A stretch of DNA of 64,000 nt, from NCBI GenBank assembly GCA_021234155.1, contig JAJEKV010000216.1, positions 496,001 through 560,000 on the forward strand, in the 5' to 3' direction. Positions 19,384 to 32,097 of the stretch are shown one piece after another (the stretch's first letter is position 1; every line of letters begins with the position of its first letter). The notes beneath the pieces are model-generated. The model saw only the letters and a program-made list of their open reading frames with translations. It ran no database searches and was not told the origin of the DNA. Source of the stretch: Isoetes taiwanensis (lineage: Eukaryota; Streptophyta; Lycopodiopsida; Isoetales; Isoetaceae). Made by a program: the position numbers and the translations under genes.

Positions 19384-22154
19384 GCCACAAAACTAATGCC
19401 TGCAGAGCCAACGTTGCTGCATCTTGATACAACAAGAGCAATGTACACCTTTAAACTACATCGAAAAGCCAAGGCCAAAAGGATCATTTTTCAACCAAGG
19501 CACGGGCGGTGCATGATACAAAAGAATATTGTTAAGTCCGGAATAAACAAAAGACTCTTCTTCCATCTCTGTTCTTCCAGATCGGTATATCAATGCAAAA
19601 ACCGAGGTTCCACAAAAAAAGGAACATGATAAGCATCACAAAAGCGCCCAAAATAAATTCTTGATTGTTGGTTAAGCCGCTTTAGACCACGCGGAGTCCA
19701 TTCATATCGACCATTCGGAGGTTGATCATTCAGAAATCATAGTTGTATCCGCTACATAACAAAAACATGAACCATGGTATCATCGGCAACCATATATTAA
19801 GATAAGCCTACTACAAAGGCGCGTAAAAGCACAATCTTGATGATTTTTAAACCGAACTTCGAGCAAAAGATAACATGATACGAATCTACAACTAAACTTA
19901 AAAGCGCTGTAAAGCACAAAAGTTTAGTTTGGCCAAAAGATAGCTATGGTTATGGCTATGGTTGTGGTAGCGAAGCACAAAGTTAGGTTTGGCCAAGAAA
20001 AGATGGCTATCATAGCTATGGCTATGGCTAGTACTGTCGATAGTCTTTCACGTTCTTGATGCTCGGGTTGAAAAAAACTCTTCTATTTCTTGAGGAGTTG
20101 GAACATCAAGCAATCTTCTGCGCATGGCTCTCCGAAGCGATATCTCTTCTACTCTTTGGCTCACGAGCTCTAGATGAAGAACCAAGGGCTTCGCAATTAT
20201 TTCTTGGCCTGTAACTAGGAGTATTTTCTCATGATTTGTCTCCTATGATTCGGCAAGAAAGGGTGAAAACCGAGCCAAGAAATGGGTTAAAAATAGCACT
20301 AAAACAAACCACAAGAGCACGCTTGTATGTTGCCAAGAAGAATTTGCATCTTGTGCCCAACTACTTGATAAATCCCCAAAATGGGAAATTCCTCTGCAAA
20401 AGATCCGAAATCTTGCCCTAATTAATTTACGTTCTCTGACTGATTTCCCCATGGCATCCATATGCACTAGAAATGGTTTGCCATAGCCACCAAAGAAGGC
20501 CAACCTTAGGAGGCGCCATAGCCATAGATACGCTTTTCTTTGAACAATCAACTTCCTTCCCTTCTAGTCTCTTATTTAACAAAATGAATCGAACCCGGCA
20601 ACCAAGCAACTGATATCAACGGAATTGTTATGGCAAATGAACTCCTCCCGGGTTTGACGGATTCTGAGAAAAAAAATGCACTTTTGGACCCATTTGCAAG
20701 CCTGTTTCGTGCCCTAAAATGCTATCCACGAGGCTTGCATGTTCAGCCCCTAAAATAAAAAAGAGGGCTTTTGTTGTGAGCCCTTGGATGTTGGACCATT
20801 GCAAAAAAAAAAAAAAAAAGCTAAATCAACGACTAAGAAATGGCGCACTCTAGATATGCATTAGTACATCTATTTGAATACGCCATGAAATCTTAGGAAA
20901 ACCTTTGTGAAAAACATGCAAAACACAAAGAAAACCCCCTGTTATTATGCTACATATTGGATTAGACACGAGATTAAAGAATTAGACTTGAGATGAATGG
21001 AAGTGGTTTGAAACCTTTAATGGTAGGGTAACTAAAGAGCTCACAATATTTTCTCCTTTTATAAGCTTATCTAATGGCGTTGGGCTTGCAACTTTACCAT
21101 CTCAATGAACCTCGTCTAATTTTCCATATCTATTATAGGTTAACTCAACAAAATAGTAGGCCTTTCATTCGGAATAGCAAAGGCATATTGGAACGACTTG
21201 ACCTGAAGCCTAACATGGAGTCGGAAAACAATAAGAAACAATCTTATATAAAGCCACAAACTTTGCCCTTAACAAGCAAAATGTGGAAAGCCTATGGTAT
21301 ATGAATGGCGTATGATAATCTTGTATATGTCTTAGATATGACTTCCATCTTTATTCCATATAAACATAGCTTTTATGTGTAGAGTAATATCCGACTCTAG
21401 CCTTATTTTCATCTTTATAGCCCCTCTTTTCATCTTCCATTTGAACAAGCTTTGTGTCTACCTTCAATGGCAAACCTTGCAGCTGTTGATGAAAAAATGG
21501 GTTGAATATAATGCACATGAGAAGACGACGAATGCTAGCGACCATGGCGCCGACAAATAAAACTTAGCACTCCATTAGCGGCAGCTATGGTAGAACCTCC
21601 TCGTTGGGCTGAATGGGTACAATATAGGGTCAATGGCCAAAGAGATTGATGCCACCAAAGGCAAGCGGTTGCATAGGACAAGAGCCAGGTAGACTGAGGG
21701 AGAGGAATGAAAGAGGCGGCTGCTAGAAGGGGATCAATGGGTGAAAATTAGCCCAAGGTAAGAAGATGTAGCAACAAAGAGATTAGACAAGCAAACGATT
21801 GCAACTGAGACAAATATATAGAATGGTGGATAAAAAGTTCGACATGGGAAGGAACAAAAGATAAACCTAGCAAATTTAAAGATAAAGCTTCAAAATGCAA
21901 AGGAAACTAACAAAATAAATAATAATAAAGAGGCCACGAGCCAAGAAAAGAGGAAAAGGAGGAGAAAGATAAGCAAAGGAAGAGACAATGGAGCGAACAT
22001 GAGAAGCCCGATTATGTAGCTTTGGCACGGCGTCCAGTGAGCGATGATGGCTAGATTGAGGAAGAAGAAAAGGAGGAGATAGGGCGACTAGGGAAGGGAG
22101 ATTGAAAAATCGATGAAGAAAGGAAATAGCCACGCGGAAGCAAATCAAACAAGG
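19384..22154. other. Unassigned stretch
   Basis: About 2.8 kb with only short frames and no recognised domains. Near 19920-20030 there are short repeats of the type GGCTATGGTTATGGC and AAGCACAAA(A)GTT. An A run of about 17 lies at 20803-20819. Nothing firmer can be said. Confidence 0.5.
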
Positions 22155-22344
22155 AGGGGGATAACTCCGGGATTGTGCACAAAGGCAAAAAAGGCTTCAA
22201 CTACAAAAGGAGAATTAGGGAGATAAGAAAGATAGTTAGATATGCACCATAAGACGAACCAATAAAAACTGGCTGAATATAGTCGAATTGTAAATGGAGC
22301 TCATGATGACAATAGAGAATGGCAAAGATGGGGTAAAGCAATGG
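22155..22344. repeat. Dispersed repeat, copy 2
   Basis: Matches 8144-8333 in the same orientation over about 190 bp. The flanks differ on both sides, so the ends of homology mark an element or fragment boundary. No coding content was recognised. Confidence 0.8.
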
Positions 22345-23556
22345 TCACCATAGGAAGATGCCATAGAGGCAATTGTATTCCAAATCCTTGCAGTTTCTTT
22401 TGGTAATGCGATAACCATACTCTAGGTTGTACAAAAGCTTTCTCTTGAGCAAGTTATTGCCTCTTTATCAAAGAAGAGCGCAAATTGCAAAAGCAAGATC
22501 TTTCCTCTATGTGGCCGTAAAGGAAATGAAGAATCGAATCTGGCAACAACAATATAGCTGAAAGAAAGCCCGAATAAAGTAATATAGCTGGTCATTGTGC
22601 CTAAGATTATCGAAAGAAGAAGAATGACAAAGTAAATATAAAATATAAAGGCAAGAGTTTCACTTCGGGGAGGATATTGCTAAAGGGTGATTGAAACTCC
22701 AAGCAGTCAATCAATGGACTAGGAAAAGAATCAAGAATATTACTCATGTCATAGGTTCTTAGGCCTTAGATAAGAAGTATATTCACATATATAATAGATG
22801 TATAGAAAGTTACCAAAATGATCCTCGCATCTCTTCATTGAATCAATGATATAGCCTCATATAGATCGTCACATCTAAGGGACACCTCTTCATTGAAAAT
22901 CTGACCTATAAATGTAACCATACTGATGGCTTTTCTCAACACAAGCAAACCATATTATTTTCAGCATTGTGCCTTTTTTTTGAAGGACGGAGACACTTTT
23001 TATTGACAAGAATAAAAGGCTTAATCTGAATGCAATGCGGGACTAAAACCCTAGTGGATAGGCTCACCCAACTAGGCACAAACACCCGATCTATGCATAA
23101 GAAGAACAACGTAAATATGTCTGCCAAATTATCTCTTTTTTTATCATCCCCTAGAGATGAGCAACAATAAGCATTGTGCCTTTTGATGTGATAAAACATA
23201 GTGTAGTATCGAAATGCACCAGTTATGAAGCTTTGATTCCTCAAAATTGTTCTCAAGTATTACTTTTTCGATAACAAATATCTAAACTATATAATTGTGA
23301 TAGGCAAGATTCTTTTAGAATATGCTATACAAATTCTCATTTGATTTATTGACACGTTAGCTTATCTGTTTGTAACACATTTAAGCTAAATTTTTAACAC
23401 GTGTCCTCAAATACTTGTGGTTCAAATAAAAACAATCGGATTTAGATCCGTGATCAATTGGATGCGGCCAAAGAACCTCTGTGATGTGAAATGTCTGGAT
23501 CAAATTACCGCCGAGTTAGTTAAAATTGGTACAAATTTCAAACCTCAGTATCCTTT
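22345..23556. other. Unassigned stretch
   Basis: No gene signal. The frames here are short and motif-free. Confidence 0.5.
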
Positions 23557-23652
23557 GGTATCCTCTATTCAATATTGGGGTATCCATGATTTCCCATCCC
23601 ATCGTTCGGTATCCTCTATTCAATATTCCGTATCCATGATTTCCCACCCCGA
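23557..23652. repeat. Tandem duplication, 51-bp unit
   Basis: GGTATCCTCTATTCAATATT and the following TATCCATGATTTCCCA occur at 23557-23607 and again at 23608-23652. Confidence 0.85.
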
Positions 23653-23770
23653 TAAAATTCACCTCTAAAGACGATGGCGAGCCCTTTGAAACCCATAATT
23701 AATAGCCGTGGATGCAAATGTCCGGGATTTGAAGGCCTGTTTCGTGACAATATAGTTGTATCTCAGCGGT

Positions 23771-23874
23771 GTAGAGGATCCAGCTGAGATTTATCAAAGA
23801 TTCTGTTGAATCCAGTGCAGGTGTAGAGGATCCAGCTCAGATTTATCAGAGATTCTGTTGATTCCAGTCTACGT
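23771..23874 (+). repeat. Tandem duplication, 52-bp unit upstream of a TATA box
   Basis: GTAGAGGATCCAGCT[GC]AGA with the rest of the unit occurs at 23771-23822 and 23823-23874 with four or so differences. It lies 30-130 bp upstream of a TATAAATA sequence, the place for promoter elements. Confidence 0.85.
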
Positions 23875-23902
23875 GTAAGCTTTTTTTTGGGATTCCTCTG
23901 GG

Positions 23903-23910
23903 TATAAATA
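23903..23910 (+). promoter_or_regulatory. Candidate TATA box without an identified gene
   Basis: TATAAATA lies within GGGTATAAATAGAG, preceded by the duplicated 52-bp unit. A transcript would start near 23935, but no convincing reading frame follows. It may be the promoter of a non-coding or truncated gene, or part of an LTR. Confidence 0.35.
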
Positions 23911-24974
23911 GAGATAGAGGGCAGAGGTTCCTCGTTACATTTCGAGTGTATGCCGCTCCATATTCCTCTGGTATAAGGTATGCATCCTATTTCTTTCGGT
24001 CGAATTGCTTCATCTGTTTTTGTGCTTCATCGTTCGTCATTTTGCTAGACCTTAGCCCACGACGGTACTCCTCGGGCAATCTATGACTGCCGTATGTCTT
24101 ATCTGGATTCGCCGCCGAATTTGGTGATAGATTATCGAAATAGAACCTCTAGGGAAGCACGAGATAGATTAATAACCTCTATAGCAAACCGGTATAGATT
24201 ATAGAAATAGAACACAGTATGGGAAGCCCGAGGCAACAAACTGGCCCGAATAGGCTCTTAAGATACCACAGTAGGTGTTAGTAGTTAATAAGAATTATGT
24301 GGAATAACTCTGTGAAAAAATCATCTAGTGTCATCGGCATTTTTGAGCCATGGTCGTATTTCCGCTTTGTCTGCTTAAACGGGCATATTATCCCCGAAAG
24401 ACAAATCGCATCATTGACCTTAGAAGAAAATAATGAAGAAATGCTCCCCTTTTGAACCACGAATACATGCATGGACGAGTCGGACTATCGGGACCAAAAA
24501 GAAGAGAGAAGAAGGAGGTTCTTACTTTTTACGTTGGACTAATCTAATCGGGGAAAAAAAGACTTAAAAGTAATAAGAAGAAGAATAGAACTGCTTTGAT
24601 TTTTATTTTACTCCTAATGAACCTACTATAGTACCTTTGTGCAAAAATGGCCGGACGGAGTGTCGTTTGGCTAGGGTTTCGTATTTACCTTGCAAGCCCT
24701 ATTCAAGAAAAGAAGATTGAAAAAATGCAAAGCCATGTTAAAGAAATGCTAGGCATTTTTTTTAGAAGCCCTAGCAGAATGTGCCTGCGCCGAGGCAGGG
24801 CCTGGTGCTCTTGCATTTCCATTGCAGTCACTGAATGAAGCTACTAATTAGCCGGATTCTTCAAACTAGCCCATATCTAAGATCTAGTGGTCAAGATGTA
24901 GAGCAAAAAGTAGACTAGATCCAAGGAGACTAAGACAATGGGCTCACATACATTCTACCTAGACATAGACACAT
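23911..24974. other. Unassigned stretch
   Basis: Downstream of the TATA-like site there is no frame with recognisable motifs. A 24647-24838 frame (63 aa) lacks any family signature. Confidence 0.45.
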
Positions 24975-25130
24975 ACACTTATGTATGTGAATGCACCACC
25001 AAATGACAGTGCAAACAAAGCCAACTAGTTGCAAAAAAAAAACAAAATGGACATACAAAAAAACACGTACACTTTTGTATACACCACCAAATGATAGTGC
25101 AAAACAAAGCCAACTACTTGCAAAAAAAAA
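24975..25130. repeat. Direct repeat, about 62-68 bp unit, A-rich tail
   Basis: A unit containing CACCACCAAATGA[CT]AGTGCAA and AAAGCCAACTA[GC]TTGCAAAA is present at 24975-25042 and 25069-25130. Each copy ends in an A run. Confidence 0.8.
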
Positions 25131-26775
25131 GCCACTACCATGCATTGCCATGCGGAGGAAAGTGAGATGTTAAATAAAAGGTATAACAGTGAAAGATAGA
25201 AAGCTAGTCTCATGAACAGCTATTAATTAGATTCCCACTACAAAGTGTAGAAAAAACGAATTAGTTTCATATGTACCACATTTTTAAATCGAATCGATGT
25301 TTCTTTTATATTCATAACAGACCAAGCGTTGAGGTAGATAATTTGGGTCCTCAAGATTTTGAAATGCCAAATTCATATTGTTCGAGATGTTTGCTAACTA
25401 AGTTAAACATGAGTCATGTTATTTCTTGCGAACTGAAACTTGCATTTAACATTTAGGCCTATCATTTAAGTATCGTAGTCCGAGAGAAAAAAAATATGGC
25501 AAGAACATTGAAACTGAAAAGGCAACAATATCAATCTTTATCTTTACCAAAGCCAAGCATGTGATATGAGGCTCAAACGGCTTCTTCCGAGGTTGATCTT
25601 TGCAGCCGCCATGTTCGAGATGCTTCGTTTCTTTTGAAGAATTGGGATGGTTCTTCAAGACACTTAAAGTGCTCATAAAAGCCTTGCATGCACCCAATTT
25701 TGTCAAATTCTCCGTCATATGCTTACCAAATCGCCTGCGTGTCATAGGACGAGAATTTGATGATATAGGCTAGAAAGTGGAGTAGGGAGCTTCCATGCAA
25801 TAAATGATGAATAAGCAGAAAACGTTACATGTTTTCAATTCTGTTCTGTAGAAGCGCCCATCCTACTGAGCAGTCTTTATGGCCCAAACTAAAGATATTT
25901 GTTGTTCTTTAAAGGAAAGAAAGAGGGTTTGGAATATGAAAAGGCAAGACACATAGCTCGATTTGGCTTACGTCTAAAATCTGTCTAGTGGCATATTATA
26001 GTTGGATTTAAAGCTTCATTTCATTACTTGAGTGTTTGACCCGTTTTCCTTGAGGCGGCACCTTGCCCTTTTGTGAATCTCCATTTTTCTTTGTGGTGCA
26101 TATGTAGCCTTCTTAAATTTTCTTCCAAATTGACATCTATTCTTCTTTCTATCAAATGATCCGTGCAATCTTTTTACCTATTCCTATCGTATTTTGCCAA
26201 TTTAAGAGCTGAACCTTTTCAATTCATATCCGCCGATAGTAGAACTATCGCCATCGCCATCATTTTTGAACTTCTCTAGGTGGTTACAAACCACTTCACG
26301 TGCAAATCTAATTCAAAAAATTTTATCAAATGCTAGGCATTAGTGATAATTCCCTAGTGAACATGGTTGGAAAAAAAAAAAGTTCATGGCTTAGACTCCA
26401 TGTTATACTAATAGAAATATTGGTCTTAGCATTCCTAGAGTAGATGTTGACTTAGGGGTGTGAAAATTATGATTTGTTATAGAAATAGTTTCATCTTTTA
26501 CTAGTGATGCCTTTTCCCTTGATTTATTATGTTATTGTGTATCCAGGATATGTATGGTTTAAATTATACATCCAACTATGTGCTAGTAGTCGAGGAATGA
26601 GTAAGACAATACAGTGAAGAAAAAAGGTCATGTAAGTTATCCTTTACACCATTGCAATAGGGGATTCATATAGAAGTGAATTTTCTTTCACACTAGACAT
26701 GGCTGGATCGAAATGCATATCGTAGGACATTGGTATGCAAACTTGAGTGAGAAACAGAGAGAGAGAGAGTGCGTG

Positions 26776-26779
<4 letters not shown>
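25131..26779. other. Unassigned stretch
   Basis: AT-rich DNA without recognised genes. The minus-strand frame at 25446-25745 (99 aa) has no family motif. Confidence 0.5.

Positions 26780-26840
<61 letters not shown>
26780..26840 (+). repeat. (GA)n microsatellite
   Basis: About 30 uninterrupted GA units follow a shorter interrupted GA stretch from 26756. Open frames here are only Arg-Glu repeats of the microsatellite. Confidence 0.95.
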
Positions 26841-26841
<1 letters not shown>

Positions 26842-27539
26842 ACATTAGACAATGTGAAGCGTCAAACACGATCCAAATTAAAACTCAAAGATATACAAAT
26901 TTGATTGAGGAACAGAGTGAGATACGGCGAACACGATCGGAGAGAACATGCAAGACGACACCGAGAGATGAGGAGTACTACTTTTAGTACTGTAGGATCC
27001 ACATCTACTAACACATTTACAAATCAAGACACATGTATATCTGTAGAGGGTATACCTTGAATAACAGCAATGAATTATATTCATATGGATATTCATCCAT
27101 CTCAAACATGTTCCGTTATGATGTAGCACTAGACGCAAGCTCGATGGGTGCATACTCTAATAGAACATCAGAAAGTATTAGCACATACAAACACTTACAA
27201 ATTGAGAATAATCGATCAAGCTGAATTAAAAACCAACTCTACTAGGGTTAGGTTGCACAAACGATGTCCATGCCGATGTCAATGGGTACTTTTTTCAACT
27301 TGTGATGCTTTACTAAATTCAGATGCTATTGAGGCAGGATGTCACACATACTATTAGAGTGTCGTCAGATGTGACTGGAGATAGAAGGCAGGAGAGATTG
27401 ATAGAAATTGCTAGAAAGCATCGAGATAAGAATAGAGTTGATGAACAAGTGAATCATAACGAGCAAGTGGTTGTATGGGACTAGAATGGATACACACAAA
27501 TCCAACACAACGAAATTGTGTGCTAGTCCCATAAGAGAA

Positions 27540-28440
27540 CAATGTATAATAGAGGATTTAGAACAATCTTCAAGGCATTGGCAAGCTCAAGTGCAACGTA
27601 TGAATTAAACAATAAAGCCGCACTTATGCAATGGGCATGTGGAATAAGAGATGTACATATTGCCATATTCTATTGTTCGGTGTTGAACAGAATGGGTATT
27701 CTTTGCAACAATGGGAGATGGTTATTGCCACCGCTACCCCCTTTGCCGTGACCTTCGAACAATTTGTATAACAACCCAAGTTTCAATACCTAGTATCTAG
27801 GAGAGTAAACAATTTATTTTGTTTTTAGTGTCTTTGGGAGTTGGCCGGCGGGTTCGTGCCTTTGGATTTCCCTCATTTGTGACTATCACGGGACATACAT
27901 ATCACCGCTTGCTCCCAATGTCGGACCACGAAATCCTATACATTGGTATGTCTATGATGAGTCATAACGTTATACAATTTTGGACATTTGGAGGTACCTT
28001 TCCGGTGGATTGGATTAGTTGGTTCGGTTACGAACCAAATAAATCCATTTATTCGAAAACAACCATACTATGGGAACCGTGCATGTGCCATCCGGATATA
28101 TAATTCGGGGGGAGCGGTTGGCGATGAAAATTGCTGCCATTGCAGAGGTCGTAATATCTGCCTAAATCAGACCTCGAATTGCTGGTTTTGGGTCCGAATG
28201 AGGAGAGCCGACCTTCATGAATATTCTTGATCCAATATATGAGGCGCTACAATATCCAGCTTTTCTATCGCATGGTACATTAGGTTGGGGGCCCGGAAAT
28301 GAGCATGGGTTGACATAATTGCAAATGGTATAGGGCAAGATTATTACATGAAGATCGATTCTTACATCTAGGTCATTTGTGTGGAGAGTATTTAGTCGAT
28401 ATGTATTCAAGAGTAGAAGATGCACGATTGAATTATTTTA
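27540..28440 (+). pseudogene. Helitron-B N-terminal (Helitron-like N) region
   Basis: Pieces in several frames match the N-terminal part of plant Helitron Rep proteins. They include a 'CNNGRWLLPPLPPLP' block near 27705-27750, then VFSVFGS and LAPNVGP...WYVYDE near 27825-27960 (normally 'G..YHR.G.L.P..G..P...QLYIYD'), and finally NILDPIYEALQYPAFLSHGT followed by GWGP near 28220-28300. That last block is the highly typical 'YE.L.YPLLFP.G..GW' motif. At least four frameshifts occur. Confidence 0.75.
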
Positions 28441-28919
28441 GGACACCGACTTTCAAAAAATAGGAGGACGCCTTGATGATGAGGATTACTTCTGAGCGGG
28501 AAAATGATGACCGAATGATACTATTTTGCCCGCATCATTCCTAGGATGTAAGAGATGCAAGTTGCGGATGTCTTGGCTCTTTCTAGAGCAAAAAGGCAGC
28601 CCCTACGCTATTTATCACGATGACAACAAATCTGGTGGCGGAATACGACTTGCACTCAACCACGGACAAGCATTGCCGATGTGCCTATAATCGTTGTTCG
28701 ATGCTTTCATGGAAGGTTATAGCGGCTAAAAGAGCTACTCACGCAAATTCTTTCAAAGATGTGTCCTATATGATATTACGTTATAGAATTTCAAAAGCGA
28801 GGATTGCCACATGCTCACCTTGTGTTGCGTCTTTAACCCGATATACCAATTGTGAAGATCGAACAAATTATCTCTGCTGAACTTCCAATGAGACCCGGTT
28901 AGCGGTCAAGTTGAAACAT

Positions 28920-29230
28920 TTATGATACATAGACATACGAGAAAGATGCTCTGCGCAAATAACACACCTTGCATTTATGACTATCCAAAACCTATAAATC
29001 CACGAACCCATCTTGACTCAAGAGGTTATGTAAAATCGTATGAGGTCCGCAGATGACGATGGGTTGTTCCATATAATGCTTTTCTTCTCCACGAACTAGA
29101 TTGTCATATTATGGTGGATATTGCATCCTTTGTTCATGTCTTCTCTTATCTCTATGGATACATATACAAGGGATTCGGCGGTACCAATTTCCAAGTAACT
29201 CAAAGAGAGGCATGCGGTTGATGCACAAAT
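28920..29230 (+). pseudogene. Helitron-B Rep domain remnant
   Basis: Plus-strand blocks include PKPINPRTHLDSRGYV, RWVVPYNAFLLHELDCHI and VFSYLYGYIYKGFGG (29130-29180). They correspond to 'GY..YRR......VPYN..LL...N.HI.VE......KYLYKYI.KG' of plant Helitron Rep. The catalytic tyrosine region (YLYKYIYKG) keeps its tyrosines, but a stop interrupts the frame near 29055. The Rep domain would have nicked and joined the transposon ends. Confidence 0.75.
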
Positions 29231-29869
29231 CCTATTGAGAATTAGTGAACAGAGAATACACGACGAGACGGATTAATTCGAAAAATGAATCAACAACGCA
29301 GGAAAGATCGGCACCCGGGGAATGAAATCTGAGACTACATAAAGGCACGATACATGGTTGCGGAAGCATCCCGGAGGACAATGTCCTACCATATAACGGA
29401 TAAGGCACCCTCATCAAGTGTCTTCCATTGCATTTACCTTTGCCAAATTCCGTGTCACTTTTGGATCGCTATTTTTGCGACCCTTGGATTGACATTTGAT
29501 AGCATTACATATATTGATTACCACAAATAATATACATTGAGCATTATAGCACGGCCACGCAGGAGGCATAATTCACTTGGCTACTTAGAACAAGAGTTCA
29601 ACAGGATTCACTAGAAATATTGTTAGAAAAGATCAAAGACAACCTATAAGATGTAGAATACGTTTGTTATTACCTCGGGTGGGGAGGCATTCTATTTAAG
29701 ACAAATTTTACTACATCAACTGCAAGAACATGGGGAAGAGCTCAAAGTGGTGAATGGTCGGCAACATCAAACATATCAGCAAGCAGAGGCACGAGGACTA
29801 CTTGTCGCACACAACGGCGATTACTAGTTATGGAAGAAGCAACAACATTATCCTTAAGTCCCACACAAT

Positions 29870-31415
29870 TGCGCTTTTTATTTGCGATGCTTTTTGCTTG
29901 ATCGGGCACAGCCGATTGAAATATGGAACAAGTTCCGGATGCCTATGAGCCTTGATTTATTGGATCAATACTCAAGCGATGAGTCAATCGCATTCAATGA
30001 GTCTCTTCACTTGATTAATAGCATACTAACACAACATGGTACCAATATCATGGCATTTGGCATACAATTGCATTACCTCGTCTCTCGAGGGATGTCATGA
30101 ATGAACTAGCCTGATTTTCGAGGATCACGCAAAGATATATAAATACGCCATGCAAATGGCAAGCATGATGAACACTAACCAATCGGATATATACCTCTAT
30201 ATACTGGGATCAATTAGAATTTCAACAGAGTGAAGAACCAATTTTTGTGGATGGAAAAGCGGGCACAAGTAAAACATTCTTGCTCAATTGCGTATGCCTA
30301 TTACTACGTGGTAATGGACATATAGTACTCCAATGTGGCACTAAGGGACTTTGTATTATATCCGGGAGGTCGAACGGTCGTCCGCGAGAAAATAACACAG
30401 GCTTATACTCACTATTAGAGCGAAGTGCAGGGCAGCTCAATTTGCTCATTCAAGCAAAGGCTATAATTTGGGATGAATTTCCAATGGCCAATAGAGCGAT
30501 GATAGAGAGTGTGAACTATTTATTGCAAGAGTTATGTAGAAATAACCTGCCATTTGGAGGAAAGCACTTTATAGCATCTAGGGATTTCGGACAAGTAGCG
30601 CTGTCGTAAAGGAGTGGAAAAGCTCGCGTGATCAAAGCATCCATAAAGTCATCGCCATTAAATGGCAAACTTTTCGTGTGCTAAGGTTACATCGCCTTAT
30701 CTGAAATGCGAGGAGATGTCGAACTTATGCGGTTCGTTGATGACATAGGGAAAATTGGGAAAAACAAAAAGTGTCACTTTCGATATTTTCAAAATAACTA
30801 CCAATATTGTAGAATTTGAGCATTTTCTCTATGCACGATATCCTAAAAATCCACCGCATCGCGAAGGTAGAGCATCATTGACACCCATCAATAAGAATTT
30901 CAACGACTTCAATGAAGCGTGTACTAACTAAAGTCCCCACTTGTTAGCAAGTCATACTACTGATCCGATCACATTGCGAACAAGAGGAGGTCATTCATGA
31001 TCACCCCTATGCAACATCGGATTTCCTTAACAACTTCACCCGATTCGGCATTCCCGATCATGAATTAAAACTTAAGGTAGGAGCAATATGTCATATTATG
31101 AAACGTTTCGATATGGATAAAGGTCTCGTCAAGAATGCTAGAGTGATAATTGAATCAATGCATACAAAATTTGTAATGATAAGGGTATTGGGTGCATTAG
31201 GATACATGTGTATATCAATTTCTAGAATAGCTTTCTTCTACCAACCCGAGAATCGGCTATGGACTATCCACAGGAGCCAATTGCCTCTCCGACTGGCATA
31301 CTCAACCACTTTCAACAGTTGTCAAGGACTAACATTGGATCGCATTATTCTTGACTTACGCACAAGCGTCTTTGCACATGGACAAGCTGGCCAGATACAA
31401 CTCTTACACGGATAA
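29870..31415 (+). pseudogene. Helitron-B Pif1-like helicase, P-loop altered
   Basis: A region upstream (about 30000-30240) reads like 'FNESLHLINSILTQHG' and 'LNTNQSDIY'. The helicase core follows at 30247: FVDGKAGTSKTFLLN (Walker A, normally GPGGTGKT), then IIWDEFPMANRAMIESVNYL (Walker B and following) and PFGGKHF...RDFGQVALS. The C-terminal part at 31040-31415 has FTRFGIPDHELKLKVGAI, QLPLRLAYSTTFNSCQGLTL and VFAHGQ, helicase motifs IV to VI. The last glycine of Walker A is serine. With the stops between blocks this makes the helicase inactive. Confidence 0.85.
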
Positions 31416-31654
31416 AATAGAAGATGCACTTATCCCTTTCGGCCCAGAAAAACACAATGAGACAAACAACAAATGTGGTCTATAAGGAACTCCTTTGTTA
31501 AAAGGTATATACTTTTATTTTCGGGCTATCTTTTGTGTTTAGTACATATGTGCAGGATATGTGCTCTATTCCAAACAAAAAAAGATGGAATGGAAAAAAT
31601 AGTTTATTCTTTAACGTGAGATTCGGACTTTTCCTAAGCTACTTGCTATTATAG

Positions 31655-31686
31655 GTAATAGTGCACGTGCAAAAGCAATATACTAG
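31655..31686 (+). other. Helitron-B 3' terminus (hairpin plus CTAG)
   Basis: GTGCACGTGC hairpin-forming bases are followed by AAAAGCAATATA and CTAG, and then T as the presumed target base. This terminal layout is diagnostic of Helitrons. It lies about 270 bp past the helicase stop. Confidence 0.75.
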
Positions 31687-31860
31687 TGTAGGAGCTTCTC
31701 CGTTGATGAGGTAAATAACCTTGTCCTTACAGCCCATGGGATAAATAGTTTGTTGTTTTACTACTATGATGAAAGAGATACATACAAACAAAAAGGGGGC
31801 TTGAAAGGTTGGAGAGAAAAGCAAATATACATGTCAAGAAATAACAAAATGTTGCATCAT

Positions 31861-31947
31861 CGTGGTGTTAGTCTAGTGGTCGGACTTTCGAATCGGTATC
31901 CCCTTTTGAAGTTCACAAACCGCCCGACTACCATTGGATGTAAAAAA
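31861..31947 (+). mobile_element. SINE-like copy S1 (tRNA-derived)
   Basis: A box-like TTAGTCTAGTGGTCGG is followed at tRNA-like distance by B box-like GAAGTTCACAAACC. The copy ends in CCATTGGATGTAAAAAA. It shares its 3' part with S2, S3 and the copy at 48961. Confidence 0.65.
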
Positions 31948-31971
31948 GGGGGTGGGGGAACATTCATCTTG

Positions 31972-32067
31972 ATGGTTGTTTGGTGGTTAGGCTATCGATC
32001 TATGATGTTTCCCTATCGAAGCTCAAACCCCATTGGCGCCATTGGGTGCAATGAGTAAAAAAAAAAG
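31972..32067 (+). mobile_element. SINE-like copy S2
   Basis: TTTGGTGGTTAGGCTATCGA (A-box end), GAAGCTCAAACCCC (B box) and ATTGGGTGCAATGAG followed by an A run. It has the same 3' layout as S1 and is most like the copy at 48961-49064. Confidence 0.65.
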
Positions 32068-32097
32068 AACGATGATGGAGAGAATGATGTAAACATC

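Larger units (their letters stand above)
27001..31686 (+). mobile_element. Helitron-B, decayed autonomous-type element
   Basis: Coding remnants of a RepHel protein run from about 27540 to 31415 on the plus strand, in the order Helitron-like N-terminal domain, Rep, helicase. The 3' end fits the Helitron rule: the palindromic GTGCACGTGC (31660-31669) is followed 13 bp later by CTAG (31683-31686) and then T. The 5' end is not certain. A|TC at about 27008 (TCTACTAACAC) is one candidate but cannot be proven here. Multiple stops and frameshifts show that the element is old. It is not the same family as Helitron-A. Confidence 0.75.

Noticed and set aside
26713-26987. Arg-Glu-rich open frames
   Set aside because: They are translations of the (GA)n microsatellite and carry no gene signal.
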